Positions 17,923-24,159 of a DNA stretch of 64,000 bases are shown here, in pieces; the first letter of the stretch is position 1, and every line of letters starts with the position of its first letter. The stretch covers positions 124,001 through 188,000 of the forward strand of contig NZ_CP032869.1 of NCBI RefSeq assembly GCF_003576455.2, in the 5' to 3' direction. The notes beneath the pieces are model-generated. The model was not told where the DNA came from and made no database searches. It was given only the letters and a program-made list of their open reading frames with translations. The DNA is from Mucilaginibacter celer (GTDB lineage Bacteria > Bacteroidota > Bacteroidia > Sphingobacteriales > Sphingobacteriaceae). The position numbers and the translations under genes are program-made.

Positions 17923-19194
17923 TTAACGCAATGTTTTAAAGGCAGCCCTCAATTCTTCGGCAAAAATTTGAGGTTGTTCCCATTGGGCAAAGTGACCGCC
18001 GTTACTGGCCTCATTAAAATAGATTAGCTTAGGGTAGGCACGTGCAGCCCATGTTTTTGGTGCCTGGTAAATCTCGCCGGGGAATACGCTTACGGCAACC
18101 GGTACTGTAATTTCGTGTGTGTGTTGCTCAATGGCGTTAAAATTGTTGTTGTTATTTTCCCAGTAAAGCTGTGCTGATGAGTTGCCTGTATTGGTTAACC
18201 AGTACAGGGTGATATCATCCAAAATTTCATCTTTGGTTAATACTTTTTCGGCATTACCACCGCTGTAGGTCCAGTCGTTAAATTTATCTAAAAAGAAAGC
18301 GGCCAAACCAACAGGCGAATCAGATAAACTGTAGCCTATAGTTTGCGGACGGGTTACCATAATGCCTGCATAACCGGCACCTTTGGTATATAAATAACTC
18401 AAAGATTTATAAGCAGCCTTTTCTTTTACCGACAGATTGGCCGGTGCAGGTGCACCGCTGTTAAGCAATTTGGCTACTTCGGCAGGTACAGTTGCAGGCA
18501 TGTTTATGTGGATGCCGATCAGGCCCGAAAATTTTTGACGACCCATAGCATCGGCAATAACCGAACCCCAGTCGCCACCTTGTGCAATGTAGTTTTTATA
18601 ACCAAGGCGTTTCATCAGTACATCCCAGGCTTTGCCTATACGGTCGGGATCCCAGCCTGTGGTTTTAGGTTTTTCAGAAAAACCATAGCCAGGCATTGAA
18701 GGGATCACCACATCAAAAGCATCAGATGCCTTACCGCAATAAGCTTCGGGATCGGTAAGCGGACCAACAATTTTCAAAAGCTCAAATACCGAACCTGGCC
18801 AGCCGTGGGTAATGATGATAGGCAGAGCATTAGGGTTTTTTGAACGTAGATGGATAAAGTGGATATCAAGCCCATCAATATTGGTGATAAACTGCGGCAG
18901 GGCATTCAGCTTGGCTTCGGCCTTGCGCCAATCGTAATCGGTACCCCAGTATTTTACAAGGTTTTGGATCTGGTTGAGCTTTACACCTTGGGTACGATCG
19001 GTTACGGTTTCCTGGTCGGGCCAGCGGGTTGCCGAGATGCGTTGACGAAGATCGGTTAATGCCGATTCGGGAACGTTAACATGAAACGGACGGATAGCAT
19101 CGGCAGCGGGTGTTGTTTGTGCAAATGCGGTAGATGTGAATAAAACGAAAGCTCCGGCAATCATTTTATTAAGGATGTTTTTATAAGTTTTCAT
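17923..19194 (-). CDS. Secreted epoxide hydrolase-like alpha/beta hydrolase with EHN domain
   Basis: A 423-residue protein with a Sec signal (MKTYKNILNKMIAGAFVLFTSTAFAQ). The N-terminal EHN lid region (about 35-145: FHVNVPESALTDLRQRISATRWP...YDWRKAEAKLN) is diagnostic of microsomal-type epoxide hydrolases. The alpha/beta-hydrolase core follows, with the oxyanion region HGWPGS, nucleophile Asp in GGDWGS, and a C-terminal catalytic His in GGHFAQWE. Known relatives open epoxides with water to diols; many bacterial members have unknown natural substrates. Export to the periplasm is notable for this family. It is one of two exported hydrolases with an Asp nucleophile encoded in tandem here. Confidence 0.9.
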   Translation of the reverse strand: MKTYKNILNKMIAGAFVLFTSTAFAQTTPAADAIRPFHVNVPESALTDLRQRISATRWPDQETVTDRTQGVKLNQIQNLVKYWGTDYDWRKAEAKLNALPQFITNIDGLDIHFIHLRSKNPNALPIIITHGWPGSVFELLKIVGPLTDPEAYCGKASDAFDVVIPSMPGYGFSEKPKTTGWDPDRIGKAWDVLMKRLGYKNYIAQGGDWGSVIADAMGRQKFSGLIGIHINMPATVPAEVAKLLNSGAPAPANLSVKEKAAYKSLSYLYTKGAGYAGIMVTRPQTIGYSLSDSPVGLAAFFLDKFNDWTYSGGNAEKVLTKDEILDDITLYWLTNTGNSSAQLYWENNNNNFNAIEQHTHEITVPVAVSVFPGEIYQAPKTWAARAYPKLIYFNEASNGGHFAQWEQPQIFAEELRAAFKTLR

Positions 19195-19362
19195 TGTGTG
19201 TTTTTTTAATTGTTAATCAAAATTACCTTCAAAAGGGAGGGGCGACAATCAATACATAGCTGGGATGGACAAACGGAGTTGTGAATTAGACATTCTGATT
19301 TTTGAAGGGAAAGGCGTTTGTTGCGGGAGTTAGCACCGATATTGCTGTCGGCTTAAAACAAA

Positions 19363-19387
19363 AAATCCCAGCCAACGGCCGGGATTT
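19363..19387 (-). terminator. Terminator of the haloalkane dehalogenase/epoxide hydrolase-like gene
   Basis: Inverted repeat AAATCCC-A-GCC / GGC-C-GGGATTT with an AAC loop, 23 bp beyond the stop codon of the minus-strand gene at 19410-20417, followed on that strand by TTTTTGTTTT. Confidence 0.75.
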
Positions 19388-19409
19388 ATAAACAAGGAGT
19401 ATGAGCGAT

Positions 19410-20417
19410 TTACTTAGCCAACCCATCAGCCTCAACAATGGCATCAGCAAATGCCTGCGGAGCTTCCTGCGGCACATCGTGACCAATGCCGTCTAAAATT
19501 TTATGATCGTATTTGCCTGTGAATTTTTTAGCATAAGCAGCGCCGTCTTTCGCGGCACCATCAAAATCACTGCTGATGGTAACGGTTGGGATACTGATTA
19601 CCGGGCCGGCGGCCAGTTTATTTTCAATTTCATCATATTTAGCATCACCCTTGGCCAGGCTTAACCTCCAGCGGTAATTGTGAATCACGATGGCTACATG
19701 ATCGGGGTTGTTAAAAGCTGAGGCCGAGCGGTTGTAGGTGGCATCGTCAAAATTCCATTTTGGTGATGCCAGTTTCCAGATCAGCTTGTTAAAATCGTTG
19801 CGGTTGGCACCGTAGCCGGCTTCGCCGCGGGCGGTGGCAAAGTAATATTGATACCACCAGCCCAGTTCGGCTTTAGGTGCTAAGGGCTGCTGGTTCATTT
19901 CGCGGTTTACTATGAGATAGCCGCTTACAGATACCAGGGCTTTAAAGCGTTCGGGCCAAAGGGCGGCCAGGATATCGGCGGTGCGGGCACCCCAGTCGTA
20001 ACCGGCAACTATGGCCTTTTTTATTTTGAGGGCGTCGAGCAGGGCAATCATATCGGTAGCGAAAACGGATTGCTGCCCGTTGCGGAAAGTGGTGTCGGAT
20101 AAAAAGCGGGTTGAGCCGTAACCCCTTAGATAGGGTACAATTACCCGGTAGCCCTTTTGGGTAAGCAGGGGCACCACATCGGCATAGCTGTAAATATCAT
20201 AAGGCCAGCCATGCAGCAGCAGTACCACCGGACCTTTTGCCGGGCCGGCATCTACATAACCAACATTCAGTTCGCCGGCATTAATTTGTTTAATATTTTT
20301 GAAAGGATCGGGCGCAGTTGTATTAGCGGCTGTTTGTGCGTTGGCGATAAAAAGTGAGCCAGCTATAAATGCAACAGTTGCAAAAAAGCGGCGGATATGA
20401 TTAGTGGTAGTTTTCAT
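19410..20417 (-). CDS. Secreted alpha/beta hydrolase, epoxide hydrolase/haloalkane dehalogenase-like
   Basis: A 335-residue protein with a signal peptide (MKTTTNHIRRFFATVAFIAGSLFIANAQ). The core shows HGWPYD (oxyanion HG), the nucleophile elbow GYDWGA with Asp instead of Ser, and the late GIGHDVPQE His motif. An Asp nucleophile with HGWP fits soluble epoxide hydrolases, haloalkane dehalogenases or fluoroacetate dehalogenases; the residues that would distinguish them cannot be assigned safely. It lies upstream of the EHN-type hydrolase on the same strand, each gene with its own terminator, and downstream of the Ohr gene. This suggests a detoxification neighbourhood rather than one operon. Confidence 0.88.
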   Translation of the reverse strand: MKTTTNHIRRFFATVAFIAGSLFIANAQTAANTTAPDPFKNIKQINAGELNVGYVDAGPAKGPVVLLLHGWPYDIYSYADVVPLLTQKGYRVIVPYLRGYGSTRFLSDTTFRNGQQSVFATDMIALLDALKIKKAIVAGYDWGARTADILAALWPERFKALVSVSGYLIVNREMNQQPLAPKAELGWWYQYYFATARGEAGYGANRNDFNKLIWKLASPKWNFDDATYNRSASAFNNPDHVAIVIHNYRWRLSLAKGDAKYDEIENKLAAGPVISIPTVTISSDFDGAAKDGAAYAKKFTGKYDHKILDGIGHDVPQEAPQAFADAIVEADGLAK

Positions 20418-20450
20418 GATGTTTAGTTTTTAGATAGATTATAAAATAAA

Positions 20451-20480
20451 GGGACAACCATCAATGAGATTGCCCCTTTT
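20451..20480 (-). terminator. Probable terminator after the Ohr gene
   Basis: On the minus strand, AAAAGGGGCAATC ... GTTGTCCC can pair imperfectly and is followed by TTTATTTT, 10 bp after the Ohr stop codon. The stem is short and bulged, so confidence is limited. Confidence 0.4.
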
Positions 20481-20489
20481 TATTAATGA

Positions 20490-20924
20490 TTAAGCGATAT
20501 TAAGCGTTATATCAATATTGCCTTTTAATGCTTTTGAGTACGGACAGGTGTTGTGCGCAGCTTCGGCAAGTTCGCGGGCAAGCTCGCGGTCGAGGCCTGG
20601 CAGGTTGATGTTAAGGCGGGCTTGTAAAGAGTAAGCGCCGTTGGTAAGTACCAGGTCAACCTCGGCATCAACAGCTGCATCGGCAGGGATCCTTACTTTC
20701 TTTTGTGCGGCGGCCAAACCCATTGCGCCGATAAAACAAGCCGACCAGCCGGCTGCCAATAACTGCTCTGGGTTGGTACCCAAACCTGAAGTTCCGGGGC
20801 TTGATAATTTAAGATCCAAACGACCGTCGGTGCTTTTTGCGGCTCCGTCGCGGCCCCCGGTTGTGTGGGTTTTACCTGTGTATAATACTTTTTTGTTTTC
20901 GATGGTGCTATTTGAAGTTTCCAT
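20490..20924 (-). CDS. OsmC/Ohr-family organic hydroperoxide resistance protein
   Basis: A 144-residue protein of the OsmC fold. The N-terminal VLYTGKTHTTGGRDG and the early cysteine in AAGWSACFIGAM match the Ohr subfamily; the second reactive cysteine is in HNTCPYSKALKGN. Ohr proteins reduce organic hydroperoxides with a peroxidatic/resolving cysteine pair and are regenerated by dihydrolipoamide. No signal peptide, so cytoplasmic. It is the first gene of a minus-strand run with two exported hydrolases. No OhrR-like MarR regulator gene is visible nearby. Confidence 0.92.
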   Translation of the reverse strand: METSNSTIENKKVLYTGKTHTTGGRDGAAKSTDGRLDLKLSSPGTSGLGTNPEQLLAAGWSACFIGAMGLAAAQKKVRIPADAAVDAEVDLVLTNGAYSLQARLNINLPGLDRELARELAEAAHNTCPYSKALKGNIDITLNIA

Positions 20925-21076
20925 GATGTTTTAAATTTTTAAGTTGTTGTTGTTATTTATCTGATTTGTTGATTCAAAATTACTGCGATATCGGCTCCGC
21001 CTCAATCACTTCCTGGCCGAAGCGGACAAACCGGCCCCTGAACCGGACAATTTTTACATTGCCCTGCCGCGGCGCT

Positions 21077-21244
21077 TTATTTTTTACCGGGCTGTTTCTG
21101 CTTTTTGTTTTCTTTACCGTCGATAATCATCCCGCAGGCTTGTGGATTACTCTCAAAGGGTGCGCTGGCTACGAACGACATAGAGAGCAACGAGATGAGC
21201 CCGATGATAAACCTGTTGCGGTTGTGCTTCAATAAATTGTTCAT
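21077..21244 (-). CDS. Small secreted protein (55 aa)
   Basis: An ATG at 21244 opens a 55-codon frame ending TAA at 21077. It encodes an N-terminal basic region (NNLLKHNRNR), a hydrophobic stretch (FIIGLISLLSMSFVASA) with an A-x-A-like cleavage site, then a short mature peptide of about 28 residues with one cysteine and a lysine-rich end (GKENKKQKQPGKK). It begins 8 bp after the stop of the DUF1223 gene on the same strand, which supports co-transcription. I do not recognise a family. The signal peptide and operon placement support a real gene; function is unknown. Confidence 0.6.
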   Translation of the reverse strand: MNNLLKHNRNRFIIGLISLLSMSFVASAPFESNPQACGMIIDGKENKKQKQPGKK

Positions 21245-21252
21245 GATGATTA

Positions 21253-22032
21253 TCATTTACCGGCTATGCTATTATCCAATCCGGCTTTAGCTGCGCCCCA
21301 AATTTTGCCGGTGTTTTGATCCTGTACCAACACTATCACCTCCCAGGCCTGGCCGTTAAGTTCTTTAGGCAGGGCTATCTGGACATCTCCTTCTCCGGTG
21401 GCATTAAAGTTTACAGTTTGCAGCTTACGCACAATTTGCACGTGCGATAGGGTATGCCCGGCATTTTCGCCGCGCTCAACCCTGGTTTGGGCATTTTTTT
21501 GTACGATGGCTATTTGCAAACTACTGCCTTTTGCAGGTTGGGTGGCTTTGTAGTGTATGTTCACCGTTTCGCCGGTTTGGCTCAGCTGTAACGTAAGGTT
21601 GGGTGTGGGCGCAACCGATAATTGATTGGAAAGCGCGCTGCTGATAGCCCCCACGTCTGATCCTACAAATTCTGCGGCACCGTTTACTACCAGCTGCGGG
21701 GTATATACCTGGGCATTAAGCAGGTCGCCGTAGCGGCGTTGCCTTTTCGAAAAATCGGCATTGCTGTACCTATCTTTCCAGCCGAGGGTGTTCCAGTAAT
21801 CAACATGGTAGGCCAGGATGTATACGGGTTTGCCTTCGGTGGCTTTTTGTACTGCGGCAATGGCCTCATCGGCGGGCGGACAGCTTGAGCAGCCTTCGGA
21901 GGTGAACAGTTCCAGCACGGCAAAGCCATCGGGTTTGGCAATGGTATCGGTAGGTTTGGGCTGCTGTCCGCAGGCGGTTAATGCCATTGCCCCGGTAATG
22001 CAGGCAAGTATTGATGTGGTTATAGCTTTCAT
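21253..22032 (-). CDS. DUF1223 thioredoxin-like lipoprotein
   Basis: A 259-residue protein from ATG 22032 (the frame is open upstream to 22152, but this start gives a lipoprotein signal MKAITTSILACITGAMALTACG). The mature part has the DUF1223 core: VLELFTSEGCSSCPPADE with a CxxC pair in a thioredoxin-like setting, then YHVDYWNTLGWKDRYS, and TPQLVVNGAAEFVGSD. DUF1223 proteins are periplasmic and probably redox-active, with unknown partners. A 55-residue secreted protein is encoded 8 bp downstream. Confidence 0.88.
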   Translation of the reverse strand: MKAITTSILACITGAMALTACGQQPKPTDTIAKPDGFAVLELFTSEGCSSCPPADEAIAAVQKATEGKPVYILAYHVDYWNTLGWKDRYSNADFSKRQRRYGDLLNAQVYTPQLVVNGAAEFVGSDVGAISSALSNQLSVAPTPNLTLQLSQTGETVNIHYKATQPAKGSSLQIAIVQKNAQTRVERGENAGHTLSHVQIVRKLQTVNFNATGEGDVQIALPKELNGQAWEVIVLVQDQNTGKIWGAAKAGLDNSIAGK

Positions 22033-22163
22033 GATATATTTCCTGTTTTGTTGATTCAAAGGTATTTCAACATGGGGCGGGAGCGAAGATGAAACCGGTT
22101 GGATAGGGCAATGGGGTAGTTGAAACGGACAATTGGGGCGATGAAGGGGCAAGGTTTTTTGCG

Positions 22164-22391
22164 GTGTTCCAATTTTAAAAGGTGGAACACTTTAAACTTT
22201 TTCGTAAAATGGAACAGTTGATAATCAGTCACTTAAGTTTTGATAAAATGAGTGATTTTGCAAATTGGAACACCTTTGTGTTGATAATCAGTATGCTGTG
22301 ATTTTTGAAAAATAAAATTGGAACACCCGTTTTTAAAAATGGAACACTTGTTTTTGCGAAATTGGAACACGAAGACATATTTTTGGAACAG
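22164..22391. repeat. Array of TGGAACA(C/G) repeats
   Basis: Seven direct copies of TGGAACAC/G start at 22183, 22210, 22266, 22319, 22340, 22363 and 22384, and one inverted copy (GTGTTCCA) is at 22164-22171. Two copies of GTTGATAATCAGT lie at 22217-22229 and 22280-22292. Spacing varies from 21 to 56 bp in AT-rich DNA. It fills the gap between the DUF1223 gene and the orphan small genes. It could be the multi-repeat end of an IS21-like element that has lost its transposase, or an operator array; neither is proven. Confidence 0.7.
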
Positions 22392-22487
22392 TATCGTCCT
22401 GAAGAAAGTTTACATCTAATTTTAATGGTGTAATAGGTTTACACTTTCAGGATTTCCGGCGGCAGATCGTTTGTTGAATCTGTATAC

Positions 22488-22934
22488 TTGAAAAATTATT
22501 GGGCTAACTTCGGGCTATTTTATAGAAATAATATGGTATTACTTTACATCGCAGTATTTGGTTCGATGGACTTACTCGTTTGTTTATTAGTTAACAGCGT
22601 AATTTTACCGAATTTTAGAAACATCTCGCTTGTTGTTTTATATGTTGCTGTTCTTACACTTATTCATGCCGGCTTATTTCAATCAAAGTTTTTGCTATCG
22701 TTGGAAGATTTTGTGCTGTGTGGAGGGGCCTTAATAGCGGCGTTAATTATAGCTTTAGGTAGTAAAATATCTACATATAAGCTTGCCCGTTCGACATATT
22801 ATAATGACGATACTAAGCAATCACACAGTAAGCTGCACAAGTTTTTCTTCTTTAAATTACTATATATTTTAATCTTTATCTCTCAGGTATTTTTTTTAAT
22901 TGCGCTTGGAAAACAGGTTTATACTAACTGGTAA
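22488..22934 (+). CDS. Small membrane protein of unknown function
   Basis: A 148-residue protein from TTG 22488; ATG 22533 (M16) is a reasonable alternative start. Four hydrophobic helices are visible: about 16-37 (VLLYIAVFGSMDLLVCLLV), 48-63, 70-90 (FVLCGGALIAALIIALG) and 120-142 (FFFKLLYILIFISQVFFLIA). I do not recognise a family. The coding DNA is clearly more AT-rich than the neighbouring PUL genes. It stands in a row with two small soluble genes at 22946 and 23373, upstream of an RHS-repeat remnant, a pattern seen for immunity genes of polymorphic toxins. Confidence 0.6.
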   Translation: MKNYWANFGLFYRNNMVLLYIAVFGSMDLLVCLLVNSVILPNFRNISLVVLYVAVLTLIHAGLFQSKFLLSLEDFVLCGGALIAALIIALGSKISTYKLARSTYYNDDTKQSHSKLHKFFFFKLLYILIFISQVFFLIALGKQVYTNW

Positions 22935-22945
22935 AAGTAATTGCG

Positions 22946-23314
22946 ATGAACAAAAACGAAGTAATACAGGATCTCATATTTCTTCCTGTAAAATACGCTA
23001 ACGAGGATAAATCACCCTATGCATTAGTGAAAGAATCTGGCTATTTTGAGTTTCATGACGAGATTACCGAAAAAGATATCTTTGATATCCTCGTTAAGCA
23101 CCCGGAATTAGTCCAGGAGTGGGTAGCATATTCGGAGGATCAAAGAATGTCGCCCGTGTGGTATATTCACGATAAGAATGGACAATATTATGTTTCTTAT
23201 TATTCAAAAAATGAAGCACCGCTTCCCCCATACATCTCGGATGATCTTCTTGAAGTGTGTGCGGTTTTCATTAAACGGAAATCAGAACAGGTGAGGCTTG
23301 AATTTTTGACTTAG
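22946..23314 (+). CDS. Small acidic hypothetical protein, possibly an immunity protein
   Basis: A 122-residue soluble protein, starting 11 bp after the preceding small membrane protein gene. It has no signal peptide or membrane helix and is acidic in the middle (FHDEITEKDIFDILVKHPELVQEW). It ends with a helix LLEVCAVFIKRKSEQVRLEF. No family is recognised. Size, acidity, AT-richness and the nearby RHS remnant resemble orphan immunity genes of polymorphic toxin loci, but no toxin gene remains; this is inference. Confidence 0.65.
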   Translation: MNKNEVIQDLIFLPVKYANEDKSPYALVKESGYFEFHDEITEKDIFDILVKHPELVQEWVAYSEDQRMSPVWYIHDKNGQYYVSYYSKNEAPLPPYISDDLLEVCAVFIKRKSEQVRLEFLT

Positions 23315-23327
23315 ACTATAAACCTCT

Positions 23328-23356
23328 TATGCCTGTAGTTTGCAACTATAGGCATA
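23328..23356. repeat. Hairpin repeat, family C, copy 1
   Basis: TATGCCTGTAGTT - TGC - AACTATAGGCATA: a 13-bp stem with one G-U pair, 13 bp after the stop codon of the 122-aa gene. The same core occurs in longer form at 28036-28076, so this is a dispersed repeat that may also end transcription. Confidence 0.7.
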
Positions 23357-23372
23357 TTTATTAATTTAGAAT

Positions 23373-23720
23373 ATGGGATTTTTTGAAATATTTAAATCAG
23401 ATCCGATAAAAAAGAAGATTTTAGCGATCAGGCGAGACATGAAAACAATTATAGCAGCGGTCTGTGACGAGAGATATTGGATCGATTGGTTCGGGTCTTA
23501 CGACGTACATCCGAAATATTTGGCATTTTGGATTTGCGTCAAGTCCGACGATATGAAGATGAAGTTAAAATCAGACGAAGAACTTTACAAAAAGCTAAGA
23601 AGTTTGTTAGATCAACATGGATATCCCATTGAGGGAAGAGATGGGGTTTTTATCGGTTTTGAATCACAAGAAACGGTTGACCGTGAATCGCATGGGCGTT
23701 GGGAAGTTCATCTGCAATAA
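23373..23720 (+). CDS. Small hypothetical protein, possibly an immunity protein
   Basis: A 115-residue soluble protein, no signal peptide: an N-terminal amphipathic helix (FEIFKSDPIKKKILAIRRDM), a tryptophan-rich middle (YWIDWFGSYDVHPKYLAFWICV) and an acidic/basic mixed helix, ending GRWEVHLQ. No recognised family. It stands 58 bp after the 122-aa gene, with hairpin family C between. As with its two upstream neighbours, small size, AT-rich coding DNA and proximity to an RHS-repeat fragment point to an orphan immunity gene, without proof. Confidence 0.62.
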   Translation: MGFFEIFKSDPIKKKILAIRRDMKTIIAAVCDERYWIDWFGSYDVHPKYLAFWICVKSDDMKMKLKSDEELYKKLRSLLDQHGYPIEGRDGVFIGFESQETVDRESHGRWEVHLQ

Positions 23721-23784
23721 TAAAGTATATACGTAAGTAACCTTTAACAGAAAATAAGTATATATAATTAACGTCAATAAACCC

Positions 23785-23940
23785 CTCCTGGTCTAACTTT
23801 AGCGAAAGCGTAACTTCCGCCTAAACTTGAGCAAGCCCTGCTACCGCAAGTAATTGCTGCCACAAGCCTCCCGGCTTTTGGCTCGTAAGCAAAGTAATAG
23901 CTATGCAAATCCCGGATATAACTACATCCGGGATTTGCTT
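23785..23940. repeat. Degenerate palindromic repeats upstream of the RHS remnant
   Basis: Starts with AACTTTAGCGAAAGCGTAAC near 23797, which matches the arm of the 186-bp element at 60804-60989 in degenerate form. It then has a perfect 13-bp hairpin, 23905-23917 with 23926-23938 (GCAAATCCCGGAT and complement), followed by TTTTTGATAA. The rest of the 439-bp gap before the VIT gene holds the RHS fragment and nothing else recognisable. Confidence 0.6.
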
Positions 23941-23956
23941 TTTGATAACGTAGTTT

Positions 23957-24040
23957 TTGCCCGCTATATACTATCTGCAAAACATCGATTACCGCTACAA
24001 GCCGCGGGGCTGGCTTAGTAATATTAACAACGCTCAACTT
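23957..24040 (+). pseudogene. Fragment of an RHS-repeat (polymorphic toxin) gene
   Basis: About 25 codons in one frame read YYLQNIDYRYKPRGWL and then SNINNAQLN. This closely follows the RHS/YD-repeat pattern of Bacteroidota RHS proteins (LQNIDYxYNxRGWLxxINN). The frame has a stop just upstream (TAG 23951), no plausible start, and a low-complexity continuation, so it is a remnant and not a gene. It begins right after a palindromic repeat that may mark the deletion end point. Three small orphan genes lie upstream on the same strand. The family match is by eye. Confidence 0.6.
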
Positions 24041-24159
24041 AACGAGCTACACCGGCAAAAACAACAGCGTCCTAAACCCTCCCGCACTTTTTTATCAAAT
24101 TTTTCAACCCCACTTATGGAATCCCACCTCCCCCTGCATCTTACATAAAACGAGCGATT

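Noticed and set aside
22164-22391. Possible CRISPR array
   Set aside because: Repeats are only 8 bp, spacing is irregular (21-56 bp), and no cas gene is nearby.
23774-24037. 87-codon minus-strand frame before the VIT/plug gene
   Set aside because: It crosses the hairpin repeats and reads the RHS fragment in reverse; the plus-strand RHS reading explains the sequence better.
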